A DNA stretch of 22,132 bases, from positions 1 to 22,132 of the forward strand of contig CAYLJO010000099.1 of the NCBI GenBank assembly GCA_964383905.1, given 5' to 3'. The notes below the pieces were generated by a model. The model saw only the letters and a program-made list of their open reading frames with translations. It was not told where the DNA came from and did not search any database. The translations under genes were made by a program, and so were the position numbers. Below, piece after piece: positions 1 through 7,209 of the stretch (its first letter is position 1; the number at the start of each line of letters is the position of its first letter). The DNA comes from CAYLJO01 sp964383905. GTDB lineage: Bacteria; Acidobacteriota; Blastocatellia; Pyrinomonadales; Pyrinomonadaceae.

Positions 1-198
1 GCCGCAGAGATCAGAGGCACTCGCCCGGCCGCGCACTCGCTATAGATGCAGTTCTTTCGGAGCACAGATCGGAGCAGACAAGACTGACTATGTTTTACTG
101 GTGATGAATGAACAGGGATTGAACGGTCTCTTAGGTGACAAAGTTGCGATCGGCGGTGAGGCCGGCGTGGCGGCCGGGCCAGTCGGGCGGACGGCAAG

Positions 199-258
199 CG
201 CGGCGGGCCGGTCGTAGCCGTAGAAGGGCATGCTGAGCGTCTTCCAGAACTGCGACCG
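199..258 (-). pseudogene. Fragment of a non-heme chloroperoxidase-like alpha/beta hydrolase
   Basis: Just downstream of the intact hydrolase gene, one minus-strand frame reads RSQFWKTLSMPFYGYDRPAA. From memory this closely matches the internal segment RSQF-Y-K-D-LS-x-PFYG-x-NRPGA of bacterial non-heme chloroperoxidases (alpha/beta hydrolase fold). The similarity stops after the RPAA: the following codons are Pro/Ala-rich and match nothing I recognise. No catalytic Ser, Asp or His of that family is nearby, so this can only be a remnant left by deletion. The frame itself is longer and overlaps the hydrolase gene antiparallel in another frame, but only this short piece carries recognisable homology. 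The match is from memory and short, so confidence is moderate. Confidence 0.45.
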
Positions 259-275
259 ACCGGCCTGGACTCTCA

Positions 276-1151
276 TCAGACACGGCCTGCCGCCTGGACG
301 ATGAGATCCGCTACCTGCGTCGGATGAGAGACCAACGAGGCGTGGCTCGATGCCACGGACGTGACGGTTGCGCCCATTCGAGTCGCCATGAATCGCTGAA
401 GGTCGGGATTGATGAGGTGATCGTCGGTCGAGACGAGAAACCAGGAGGGCTTCGACTTCCACGCCGCGGGGCCAATCGGGACACTCCAGCACGGTGCCTT
501 GGCCACGGGCTTCTGCACGGCGGCCATGATCAGAGCCTGCGGCACGTCGACGTCATGGGCAAAGGTCTGGCGGAACTTGTCTCGCATGATCCAGAGGAAG
601 CCGTCGCCATCCAGCGCGAGCGCAGGTGCGCCCGACGGCGCGGGATATTTCTTCACCAGATCATCATGTGATTCTCCCTCGGCAGGCCCATACGACGAGA
701 CGTAGACAAGGCCTGCCACGTTCGGTGCGTTGCCCGCCTCGGTGATCACGATGCCCGCGTACGAATGCCCGACGAGAATTGTCGGGCCGGTCTGCTTCGC
801 CAGAATGCACCGCGTCGTGGCGACGTCGTCGGCCAGCGACGTCAAGGGGATCTGCGCCGCCATGACGTTGAAGCCCTTCGCGGCGAGCAACGGGATCACG
901 CGGCTCCAACTCGTGCCGTCGGCGAATGCTCCGTGCACCAGCACCACGTTCGTGGCGGCGCTCGACACCGGCTTGAACGCGTGCGCCGCGGCTTCCAGCC
1001 CGAGTCCAAGGGAAGGTCGGGGCAGAAGGAGTCCTGCGCCGGTGGCAAGGGCGACCTTGCCGAAGCGGCGGCGGCTCATTCCCCGACTGGTCTCGCCGGG
1101 GCTGCCCTCTTCGCCACGCGTTGCCTCTCGAGTCACATTCTTCCTGTCCAT
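276..1151 (-). CDS. Tat-exported alpha/beta hydrolase
   Basis: The predicted 291-residue protein is an alpha/beta-fold hydrolase, probably an esterase-like enzyme of unknown substrate. The N-terminus carries a clear twin-arginine signal, SRRRFGK at residues 26-32, followed by a hydrophobic stretch to about residue 52. This suggests folded export across the inner membrane. The mature part opens with VLVHGAFADGTSW (oxyanion-hole region). It has the nucleophile elbow GHSYAG with Ser130, a candidate acid in STDDH (Asp243/244) and a catalytic His in the ASSHASL segment (His270). The ATG at 1151 is preceded by GGAGG at proper distance, so the start is well supported. It lies just after an epimerase fragment and before a chloroperoxidase fragment, so it is the only intact gene in a decayed cluster. 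Many family members from soil bacteria are annotated only as alpha/beta hydrolases; substrate cannot be told from sequence. Confidence 0.9.
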   Translation of the reverse strand: MDRKNVTREATRGEEGSPGETSRGMSRRRFGKVALATGAGLLLPRPSLGLGLEAAAHAFKPVSSAATNVVLVHGAFADGTSWSRVIPLLAAKGFNVMAAQIPLTSLADDVATTRCILAKQTGPTILVGHSYAGIVITEAGNAPNVAGLVYVSSYGPAEGESHDDLVKKYPAPSGAPALALDGDGFLWIMRDKFRQTFAHDVDVPQALIMAAVQKPVAKAPCWSVPIGPAAWKSKPSWFLVSTDDHLINPDLQRFMATRMGATVTSVASSHASLVSHPTQVADLIVQAAGRV

Positions 1152-1171
1152 GTCATCCTCCTAAGCCATCT

Positions 1172-1291
1172 TCATTGGTACCACTGCGCCCGCCCATCTT
1201 CACCGCACCTAACTACATGGCCCGCGCCGATTAGCTCCTGAACGATGGCAGAGCCGGTGAAGCCTGTAGCACCGGTGACGAAGACACGCAT
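1172..1291 (-). pseudogene. Truncated NAD(P)-dependent epimerase/SDR (N-terminal Rossmann motif only)
   Basis: A 39-codon frame starts ATG at 1291 after an AGGAGA ribosome-binding site. It begins MRVFVTGATGFTGSAIVQEL and ends with TGA at 1172-1174. The GATGFTG glycine motif, preceded by a beta strand and followed by an alpha helix ending in GAGHVV, is the classic NAD(P)-binding start of extended SDR/epimerase proteins, which are normally 280-330 residues long. Here the homology ends right after the first beta-alpha-beta unit, so the rest of the enzyme is missing. The 9-base string TGAAGATGG occurs at the point where homology fades (near 1208) and again about 36 bases further downstream, just before the hydrolase RBS. 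That would fit a deletion between short direct repeats. It may still be transcribed with its neighbours but cannot make a functional reductase. Confidence 0.75.
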
Positions 1292-1340
1292 GTTTTGGTC
1301 TCCTGTGTTGTTTGTGAACCACCCATGGAGTTGATAGTCG

Positions 1341-1733
1341 TTAAATTTGTCGCCGATCGGGAAGGCCGCTCTTGGAAGTCTCGCGCGACGCTTCGTCCTG
1401 GATCACATCCCGGTGTTCCAGCAGAAGCCCGTCCTTAATGCGAAGAACATCTGCCGCAATCCAGTTCACGGGCAAGCCGATGCCCGAAAATCGACCGTGG
1501 ACGATCACAAAATCTCTCTCGGCTACGATCGTTCCGTGTTCGTATTTCAACGTCGGGGGAATGCCCCTGACCAGACTGAAGAGGCCTTCGCGACCAGGCG
1601 CGATATGAGCGCTGTGCTGGATGTAGTTGGGCGACCAGTAGCGCTCAGCGGCTACGTAGTCGCGCTTATTAAACGGCGTGTCGAATGCTTCAATGACACG
1701 CACTTTATTTGTCGATTCAATCGTCTGATTCAT
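1341..1733 (-). CDS. SnoaL-like / NTF2-fold protein
   Basis: This is a 130-residue protein of the SnoaL-like (NTF2-fold) family. The sequence shows the usual pattern: an N-terminal helix, FNKRDYVAAERYWSPNYIQH, then GREGLF, then a VHGRFSG strand and the segment NWIAADVLRIKDGLLLEHRD. Family members are small cone-shaped barrels acting as cyclases, isomerases or unknown-function proteins; no specific reaction can be assigned. I chose ATG at 1733 (MNQTIES), which has GAGAAG upstream, over a TTG 15 bases earlier. The C-terminus reads KSGLPDRRQI. Relatives I remember end in GLP-M-F-G-D, and the +1 frame here would continue GDKFNDY, so a small frameshift may have altered the last residues. Downstream come the epimerase fragment and the hydrolase in the same direction, suggesting one transcript. 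Confidence 0.8.
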   Translation of the reverse strand: MNQTIESTNKVRVIEAFDTPFNKRDYVAAERYWSPNYIQHSAHIAPGREGLFSLVRGIPPTLKYEHGTIVAERDFVIVHGRFSGIGLPVNWIAADVLRIKDGLLLEHRDVIQDEASRETSKSGLPDRRQI

Positions 1734-1913
1734 GTCGGCGCTTCTCAAAACATTTTTTTCTGCTTGATCATTCTGTCTGAATCGAAGATTTAACCTCGAC
1801 TCTTCAACATATTTCTATAACTTGTTCATCGCCTGCACTGAACCGGGCGCGACTTTGCTGTAATCCGATCGTCTTTGCATTAATGTAATCTCGCGGATTA
1901 TCTGAACGACCTC

Positions 1914-2105
1914 TTACTCGACAGGCGGACGGGGAAACCAACTGCCATGAGCGCGCTTCCTTTGTTGTAACTCGGCTATCCAACTCTTAACTGTGCTCAC
2001 CATTTCACGCGTGCTTCGCTCGACCGACTTCGCGCCCTCGGAAGCCTTCGACCCGTCTGAATCCTCGTCCTGCTTACGTTTTATGACCTTTATTAATGAG
2101 TTCAT
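1914..2105 (-). CDS. Small charged hypothetical protein (63 aa)
   Basis: A 63-residue frame starts ATG at 2105, behind a good ribosome-binding site (GAGGTGA, about seven bases upstream), and ends TAA at 1914-1916. The protein has no signal peptide or membrane segment. It is rich in Lys, Glu, Ser and Arg, with an amphipathic central part (SVERSTREMVSTVKSWIAEL) likely to form a helix, and a Pro-rich tail. I do not recognise a named family. The separation of charged and hydrophobic positions and the RBS make it more likely real than chance. It lies upstream of the SnoaL-like gene in the same direction with about 180 bases between, so it could share a transcript or be independent. Confidence 0.5.
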   Translation of the reverse strand: MNSLIKVIKRKQDEDSDGSKASEGAKSVERSTREMVSTVKSWIAELQQRKRAHGSWFPRPPVE

Positions 2106-2896
2106 ATTTCGCTCACCTCACTGCTTCTCCGCTGAGATTCGTTAAATCGTTGCTCTAAAAACCTTCGGTGTGGCCCCGGCCACCCTGCGAAACGAGGTCG
2201 CCTCTCTATTTACCGTTGAAAGGACTCTTCGCCCTGAGCCAGTGACTTCCTTGGTCGGCTACACTATGCGCGATCCGCACCGGAGAATACATCACGGGAT
2301 CGAGTGTTTTTTTGCTACCACTGTCGGCGGAATGCCGGTGTACCACCTTCGTGGTAAAGCGGGATGGTTGACCAGCACGTCAATGCCACCGAAGACTCCT
2401 GTCTTCGGCCTAAGTGAACTCGAGAAATCTTTAGATTTTGGTCGGAGCTCTAAGGCAGCCGTCGGAAGCGCCGCGATGGCGACGATTGCCGCCCCACCCG
2501 CAAGGAATAGGGTGGGCGCTGTTATTTATGGGAGCGGTGAGCACGACTCCGTTGGCCATAGAAGTGATAAACAAAGTGCCTGAGGGTCGAAACGCAGTTA
2601 GTTCCTCCTGATGAAGGGGCAGATCACCGGACAAGGATCAGGGCGCAACCTTCATGTTCACGCTTCTGGCGGGTGGGGAACGTCAGGCCCGGGCACAGTC
2701 AACCCAGCCGAAATCCTGCACGGCAGTTGCTCGGGAGTACATGTGAAGGCACCTTACGTGTCCTCCCTCAAGTTCTGTTATTTTTTTGTCATCACTCATC
2801 CTTAATGACCTTTGTCGTGCGATTGAAGGCCACTTGGTATAGCAGTTGAGAACAGTATCAAAGAGTTCCCATCAAAGGTCTGCTTAAACCGCGCCC
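2106..2896. other. Gene-free region of about 790 bases
   Basis: No convincing coding sequence was found on either strand. The longest frames (plus 2170-2583, minus 2431-2634) lack domain motifs, ribosome-binding sites and a plausible hydrophobicity pattern, and they overlap each other. The stretch contains three hairpins between 2341 and 2516, described separately, and a T-run near 2780. It probably combines the upstream region of the small 63-residue gene with the downstream region of the phosphatase gene, plus decayed or non-coding DNA. Confidence 0.6.
2341..2516. repeat. Cluster of three hairpins in non-coding DNA
   Basis: Three inverted repeats sit within 176 bases. TACCAC-CTTC-GTGGTA at 2341-2356 has a 6-bp stem and 4-base loop. 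CCGAAGAC-TCCT-GTCTTCGG at 2389-2408 has a perfect 8-bp stem and 4-base loop. CCCACCC and GGGTGGG at 2493-2499 and 2510-2516 form a 7-bp stem with a 10-base loop, followed on the plus strand by CGCTGTTATTT. The last could end plus-strand transcription weakly. The three together could be a structured RNA or a degenerate mobile palindromic element; the sequence alone does not decide. Confidence 0.45.
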
Positions 2897-4186
2897 TCAC
2901 AGACCTCGGTCCAGTATCTTCGCCACCATGATCGTTGTGTCGTCCGGCAGACCACGGCCCCCGGTAAAACGCAGCAACTCCGCGTACGCGGCTTGGCACA
3001 ACTCCATCGCGCCCAGATCCGCATGAGCATGTACAGACTCTTCCAGCCGCTCGCGCCCGTACATCTCTCCCGCCTCGTCCTCCGCTTCCACCACGCCGTC
3101 CGTATACAGCACCAGGATGTCCCCCGGCGCTAAATCGATGAACCCCTCTTGATAAGTCGTATCCTCAAAGACACCCAGCACCGCTCCCCCGTCCGACAGG
3201 TAGCTCTGAGGCTCGCCCGACCTGAGCAGGATCGGCGGCTGATGACCGGCGTTGCTGTAGGTCAGCCGCTGCCTCCTAAGATCGAGCACCCCGTAAAAGG
3301 CGGTGACGAATTGATGCGGCTGGAGGCCCTCCTTGAGCAGATTGTTGACCTTCGAGAAGATGGTGCCGATGGCATAATTGTTCCTGATCTCGGCGCGCAG
3401 GAAGGCGCGGAAGCTCGCCATCATCAGTGAGGCGGGGATGCCCTTCCCGACCACGTCGGCGATCACCAAACCGAGGTGACCATCGACAATGGGGATGAAG
3501 TCGAAGTAATCGCCGCCGACGCTTTCCGAGGGGATGTTGAGGCCGGCGATGTCGAGCCCCTCCACCAGGGGGGCCGCCCCGGGCAGGAGGCTCAGCTGCA
3601 CGTCGCGCGCGATGCGCAACTGCTCCTCTAACCGTTTCTTCTCGATCAACCCCTGATGCAGCAAGGTCATCTCAATTGAGATGGCGACTTGCGTGGCGAG
3701 CACCCTGAGCCACTCCAGATCCTCTTCGGTGAAATTGGCGGGCCGGTCACTCTCGAGGTTGAATGCCCCGATGATCTTATCTTCATTAATGATCGGGACG
3801 GTCAACTGGCTGCGCGTCCCCGCCCGGCAGTTCAAATGGTAGGGGTGCTCCACGACGTCCGTGGCCAGCACGCTCTCACCGGAGATGATCACCCACCCGA
3901 CAATCCCGCACAGGCTTTTGAGGGGAAGCTCCCGTTGCTCAGAGTCGCTGTAACCGCGCCCGACAAAATACTTGATCGCCTGGTTCTCTGAGTCGAAGAG
4001 GTAGATGGCGGCCGCATCCGAGGGGATCGCCTCTCTAACGGCATCGACGATGAAGTCGAGCGCCTCATTTAAATCGAGCGAGGAGCTGATCTTGCGGTTA
4101 ACCGCCTGCATCAGCCGGGGCTTGGAATCAGCCTCCTCGCCACTGATGAAGCGGCCCGGCCGGGCTGGGAAGGATCGTTTTGCCAT
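2897..4186 (-). CDS. GAF-domain PP2C (RsbU/SpoIIE-like) serine phosphatase
   Basis: The 429-residue cytoplasmic protein joins a GAF sensor domain (about residues 25-172) to a short coiled linker (about 175-200) and a PP2C-type SpoIIE/RsbU phosphatase domain (about 205-428). Metal-binding motifs are intact: GGDYFDF with Asp226, IADVVGKG with Asp244, YSNAGHQPP at 310-318, YTDGVVEA at 361-368 and PDDTT with Asp415/416. Such enzymes typically dephosphorylate an anti-anti-sigma factor (STAS protein) to start partner switching; the GAF domain would sense a small ligand or redox state. No STAS protein or anti-sigma kinase is encoded in this window, so its partner lies elsewhere. It has its own upstream spacer and promoter candidate and is probably monocistronic. 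The ATG at 4186 has only a weak ribosome-binding site. Confidence 0.92.
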   Translation of the reverse strand: MAKRSFPARPGRFISGEEADSKPRLMQAVNRKISSSLDLNEALDFIVDAVREAIPSDAAAIYLFDSENQAIKYFVGRGYSDSEQRELPLKSLCGIVGWVIISGESVLATDVVEHPYHLNCRAGTRSQLTVPIINEDKIIGAFNLESDRPANFTEEDLEWLRVLATQVAISIEMTLLHQGLIEKKRLEEQLRIARDVQLSLLPGAAPLVEGLDIAGLNIPSESVGGDYFDFIPIVDGHLGLVIADVVGKGIPASLMMASFRAFLRAEIRNNYAIGTIFSKVNNLLKEGLQPHQFVTAFYGVLDLRRQRLTYSNAGHQPPILLRSGEPQSYLSDGGAVLGVFEDTTYQEGFIDLAPGDILVLYTDGVVEAEDEAGEMYGRERLEESVHAHADLGAMELCQAAYAELLRFTGGRGLPDDTTIMVAKILDRGL

Positions 4187-4239
4187 ACTTGCCTAAAACC
4201 CCATAAAAAAGGTCTGAGTTCGCAGTTAACCTCAGGAAA

Positions 4240-4268
4240 ATGATAGGGCATAGGTTATGATATGTCTA
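4240..4268 (-). promoter_or_regulatory. Candidate sigma-70-type promoter of the phosphatase gene
   Basis: On the minus strand TAGACA (4263-4268) is followed after exactly 17 bases by TATCAT (4240-4245). Each hexamer matches the housekeeping consensus at five of six positions. The site ends about 53 bases before the ATG at 4186. A short inverted repeat, TAACCT/AGGTTA, overlaps the spacer and downstream side. Consensus promoters are less certain in Acidobacteriota than in Proteobacteria. Confidence 0.45.
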
Positions 4269-4432
4269 ATTCATTATTGTAATCCCTGTCATGAAAAATA
4301 TTAATTGCCAGGAAAGCGGGGATTTGGGGATCATGCAAAGCAATATTTAATCATCAACCGCAGCAGCGTCTTATGCAGAGGTGCGAGCCCAAGGCCGGCG
4401 ATTACTAAACAGCATGGCAGCTATCGAACTCC

Positions 4433-4458
4433 GGGCACGCGGCGTCTACGCGCTGCCC
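4433..4458 (-). terminator. Hairpin downstream of the TPR gene
   Basis: GGGCACGCG (4433-4441) pairs with CGCGCTGCCC (4449-4458) as a nine-base-pair stem with one bulged base and a 7-base loop. It starts about 35 bases after the TPR stop codon. No T-run follows on the minus strand, so it is at best a weak or factor-assisted terminator, or an mRNA 3' stabiliser. Confidence 0.3.
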
Positions 4459-4492
4459 GATGAGGATGGGGACTCGGGTAGAAGAATTAACG

Positions 4493-6043
4493 TTACCGTT
4501 TGGGCGCAGAGGTTTGCCTGGCTGAGGCAGCGGCCTTCTGACGTAGTTGAGCGAGGCGGTCGGCGGCCCATTCGGGTGTTTGGCCCGCGTGTTCGTTGAT
4601 ACGCACGTAAGATTCCATGGCCTGAAGCGCCCCGGCAAAGTTCCCCTGCTTTTCGCGGACGCGGCTCACGTCCAGCAGGAACTGCGGAGTCTCGCCGGCC
4701 GGGGCCGTGGCGGCGCGCCTGTAAGCCTCTTCGGCGAGGCTCAACTGGCCGGAATTCTCGTACAGCCGGCCGAGGTGGTAGTAGGCCACGGGGTAGCGCG
4801 CGCCCTCTTTTTCCGTCAGATTCTGGAGGCTCGCCATCGCCTCGTCCGTCCGTTTCAACTTAATGAGCACATAGCTGAGCTCAAGGTTGGCGGGCGGGAA
4901 TAAGCCGCCCCGCCGCGAGAGCACGCGGCGGTAATACTGGATAGACTCCTCATCAAGTCCGGCCTCACGGGCGGCCCGCGCATGCTGTAGCAGGTCGTAA
5001 GTCTCTCGGTCGATGGCGAGCGGGCGCAGCGGCGGGATTGACGAGGCGGAGCCTTTAATCCTGCCCGCGGGCAAGTCAGAGATAATCAGGCGTCGCATCG
5101 CCGCGATTTCGCTGTTGGCGCCGTTGCGTCTGGTCCAGGCGTCGAGGACGGCGATGCCGCGTTGAGGATTGCCGTCTTCAGCGTAAGCGCGAGAGAGCGC
5201 GAGCGCCGCGTCAGCATGGTCGGGCTGGACGAGGAGGACGCGGCTCCACTCACGGATTGCCAGATCGGCTTCGCCGCGCGCCGCGTAGAGGCGGCCCAGA
5301 TTGTAACTGGCCTCGGCGTAACTAAAATTTTCCAGCTTGAGGGCCGAGACGAGCGCGTCGTAGGCCTCGTTCCAGCGCCCGGTCCGCAGCAGCACGACGC
5401 CCAGGTTGTTGAGGGCGCGCGAATAATTGCCGTGACGCTGGCCGATCGCTTTGCGGTAAGCGTCAACGGCCGTATCGGAATCCCCGAGACGCGCGAGCGC
5501 GTTGCCGATGTTGTAGAAGCCATGGGGGTCGAAACGCTCTTCGCGCATCATTAAGCGCAGCTCGGTAATGGCCTCCTGGTTTCTTTCCAGTCCGATGAGA
5601 TATTCGACGAGCATGCGCTCGAGACGCACGCGCTCATCTTCGCTACCGGCATCCCTGATTTGCTCTCGCAAAGCACTGATGCGGTCGCGGCCGCGCGTAT
5701 CCGCCGGCATCGGAGGCGGGTCTCCAATGTCGACTATCACCGCCGGATGCTTTCCTGACGTCGTGCTCGCGGAGCTTGTCCCTTCGGTCGCACCCTCACC
5801 AGCCGGAGAGCTTTTAGATGCAAATGGGGCTTTCGTGACACGACGCGTGCGTGTCCTTGTGCTGACCGGCACCTGATGGCCGCGTGCGCCCTTATCTTTA
5901 CTCTGCGCCGCATCGCTCTGCTGGGCCCGCGCCGTTGCCACGGCGCAGAGGCCGAACGCCAGCATTATATTCAGCAAAAGGTGGGGGGCGCGATCGGGAC
6001 GCGCGCCGGCGCGTAAATTCCGGTCTGGCATCTTACCTTGCAT
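4493..6043 (-). CDS. Secreted TPR-repeat protein
   Basis: The predicted 516-residue protein has a signal peptide with the hydrophobic core LLLNIMLAFGLCAVATARA. A low-complexity charged and Ser/Thr-rich region follows, then tetratricopeptide repeats through the rest. Clear units include FYNIGNALARLGDSDTAVDA, ALNNLGVVLLRTGRWNEAYD and ASYNLGRLYAARGEADLAIR, with more near the C-terminus (YYHLGRLYENSGQLSLAEEA). TPRs are helical scaffolds for protein contacts, so a periplasmic assembly or adaptor role is inferred; no catalytic motif is visible. The ATG at 6043 was preferred over a GTG two codons earlier because GAGGG lies at better distance. It follows the YCF48-like gene by 61 bases and is co-directional with it. 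That places it at the end of an XRE-YCF48-TPR group, possibly read through from the polysaccharide operon. It differs in length and has no lipobox compared with PrsT. Confidence 0.87.
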   Translation of the reverse strand: MQGKMPDRNLRAGARPDRAPHLLLNIMLAFGLCAVATARAQQSDAAQSKDKGARGHQVPVSTRTRTRRVTKAPFASKSSPAGEGATEGTSSASTTSGKHPAVIVDIGDPPPMPADTRGRDRISALREQIRDAGSEDERVRLERMLVEYLIGLERNQEAITELRLMMREERFDPHGFYNIGNALARLGDSDTAVDAYRKAIGQRHGNYSRALNNLGVVLLRTGRWNEAYDALVSALKLENFSYAEASYNLGRLYAARGEADLAIREWSRVLLVQPDHADAALALSRAYAEDGNPQRGIAVLDAWTRRNGANSEIAAMRRLIISDLPAGRIKGSASSIPPLRPLAIDRETYDLLQHARAAREAGLDEESIQYYRRVLSRRGGLFPPANLELSYVLIKLKRTDEAMASLQNLTEKEGARYPVAYYHLGRLYENSGQLSLAEEAYRRAATAPAGETPQFLLDVSRVREKQGNFAGALQAMESYVRINEHAGQTPEWAADRLAQLRQKAAASARQTSAPKR

Positions 6044-6104
6044 TACCACACCCTCAAGGAAAATGGGTGAAAGGAAAAATTAAGAACAAGTCTCTTTTGG
6101 ATTT

Positions 6105-7208
6105 TCAATTTTGACTTTTTAATTTCGGCTCCCGCGCCGGGGCATTAGCGGCGTAGGCGATGACAGTGCCGCCGAAACCGACCGCCCAGCCGTGTTCACG
6201 GCTAATAAAGCATACGCGTTCAAGCGGGTGTGTCGTGCCGCTCGGCTCCGTAACCCAGTGTGCGCCGCCGTCCACAGTATGAATCACAGTCCCTTCGCTG
6301 CCGACGGCCCATCCTTCTTTGGCGTCTAAAAATTTTACGTCCAAGAGGTCGGTGTTAACGTTGGATTCCTGAGCGCGCCAGGTGAGCCCGCCGTTTACGG
6401 TGGCAAACACATGGCCTTCCGACCCGACAGCCCAGCCCTGCCGGCTGTTGACGAAAGATGTGGCGTTGAAACGGACGCCCGCGAAATCCATGACCTTGCC
6501 TGCACGCCACGTTTCACCGCCGTCCGAGGTCTGCAAAATGGTCGCGCCGGTGCCGACCAGCCAGCCCTGATCGTCGTCTATGAATGTGCCTCCCAGCAGG
6601 AGATGGCGCGTCGGCACGCGCTGCCGGGCCCAGGTCGCGCCGCCGTCGTGTGTCGTGTAGAGAACGCCCTCTTCACCAAACGCCCAGCCGCGACCGCCGC
6701 TTGTGAAGACCGCGCGCACCAGGCGCGCATCAACATCGCTGCCGATCACGTTCACGCGCTTCCAGGTCGCGCCCCCGTCCGTCGTCCGCAGCAGGTACGT
6801 GCGCGGCTCGTCCTTCGCCTTGAGCAGATAGATGCTTCTCTCACAGACCAGCCACCCGTTCTTCGCGTCTGAAAAGTAGACGTCGTGTAAAGCGTCTTCC
6901 GCCGGGCGCCGCATCACCTGCCATGTCGCGCCTCCGTCTGTCGTCGCCAGCAACGCTCCGTTGCCGCCGGCGGCCCAGCCCCGGCTCCGGTCCAGGAAAT
7001 AGACGGCGTGCAGCCAGGCGAGCGTCCCCGATTTCTGTCGCGCCCAGATGCCCGACGCACGCGCCGGGAGAGCGCACATAACCAGCAGTGTGAGAGTGTA
7101 GATGAGAAGACGCGGAGAAGGGGAGACACGGAGACGAGGGGATGAGAAACAGATCGCCGCGTCTCCGCGTCTACCATTCTCCGCGTCTACTGCCCTCATG
7201 CGTCTCAT
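6105..7208 (-). CDS. Secreted YCF48-like (photosystem II stability factor-type) Asp-box repeat protein
   Basis: The predicted protein (up to 367 residues) consists of repeated units GW-A-x-G-x-x-G-x-(I/L)-x-x-T-x-DGG-x-TW. I count six DGG/NGG-x-x-W boxes at about residues 88-96, 141-149, 185-193, 226-234, 269-277 and 310-318, plus a final GWAVGFGGTVIAY. This is the YCF48/BNR beta-propeller family. In cyanobacteria YCF48 helps photosystem II assembly; in non-phototrophs such proteins are exported and of unknown role, so no photosynthetic function is implied. A hydrophobic segment (LLIYTLTLLVMCALPARASG, about 34-53) looks like a signal peptide. The start is doubtful. ATGs at 7208 and 7199 are possible, but residues about 7-34 are encoded by a 31-base-arm inverted repeat. 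The first ATG lies one base after the XRE stop, suggesting coupling. Confidence 0.85.
   Translation of the reverse strand: MRRMRAVDAENGRRGDAAICFSSPRLRVSPSPRLLIYTLTLLVMCALPARASGIWARQKSGTLAWLHAVYFLDRSRGWAAGGNGALLATTDGGATWQVMRRPAEDALHDVYFSDAKNGWLVCERSIYLLKAKDEPRTYLLRTTDGGATWKRVNVIGSDVDARLVRAVFTSGGRGWAFGEEGVLYTTHDGGATWARQRVPTRHLLLGGTFIDDDQGWLVGTGATILQTSDGGETWRAGKVMDFAGVRFNATSFVNSRQGWAVGSEGHVFATVNGGLTWRAQESNVNTDLLDVKFLDAKEGWAVGSEGTVIHTVDGGAHWVTEPSGTTHPLERVCFISREHGWAVGFGGTVIAYAANAPAREPKLKSQN
7108..7188. repeat. Large imperfect inverted repeat inside the 5' part of the YCF48-like gene
   Basis: The arm 7108-7138 (AGACGCGGAGAA...) and the arm 7158-7188 are reverse complements at 27 of 31 positions, separated by a 19-base loop. 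The arms are built of short units resembling GGAGACGCGGAGA, the type of simple interspersed repeat often seen between genes of Blastocatellia (from memory). The element lies within the reading frame just upstream of the signal-peptide core, so it either was inserted there or supplied the present start. As RNA it would fold into a strong hairpin between the XRE and YCF48 coding regions and could affect translation. Confidence 0.75.
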
Positions 7209-7209
7209 C

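Larger units (their letters stand above)
4187..4492. other. 306-base intergenic spacer
   Basis: This stretch separates the TPR gene from the phosphatase gene. It holds the phosphatase promoter candidate and a hairpin at 4433-4458 shortly after the TPR stop codon. It is clearly more AT-rich between 4190 and 4350 than the flanking genes. I see no coding sequence in it. Confidence 0.6.

Noticed and set aside
2367..2399. Minus-strand string GVFGGIDVLVN, which looks like the SDR motif GGIDVLVNNAG
   Set aside because: Flanking residues in the same frame do not resemble an SDR and the NNAG part is not continued, so it may be chance; a BLASTX of 2290-2530 would settle it.
2170..2634. Open frames on both strands in the gene-free region
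   Set aside because: No ribosome-binding sites, no recognisable motifs, and the two strands compete for the same bases.
6085..6126. AT-rich string around the YCF48 stop codon resembling simple AAAAGTC-type intergenic repeats
   Set aside because: Too short and irregular to call a repeat; it only suggests that the last few residues (KLKSQN) may derive from repeat-like DNA.
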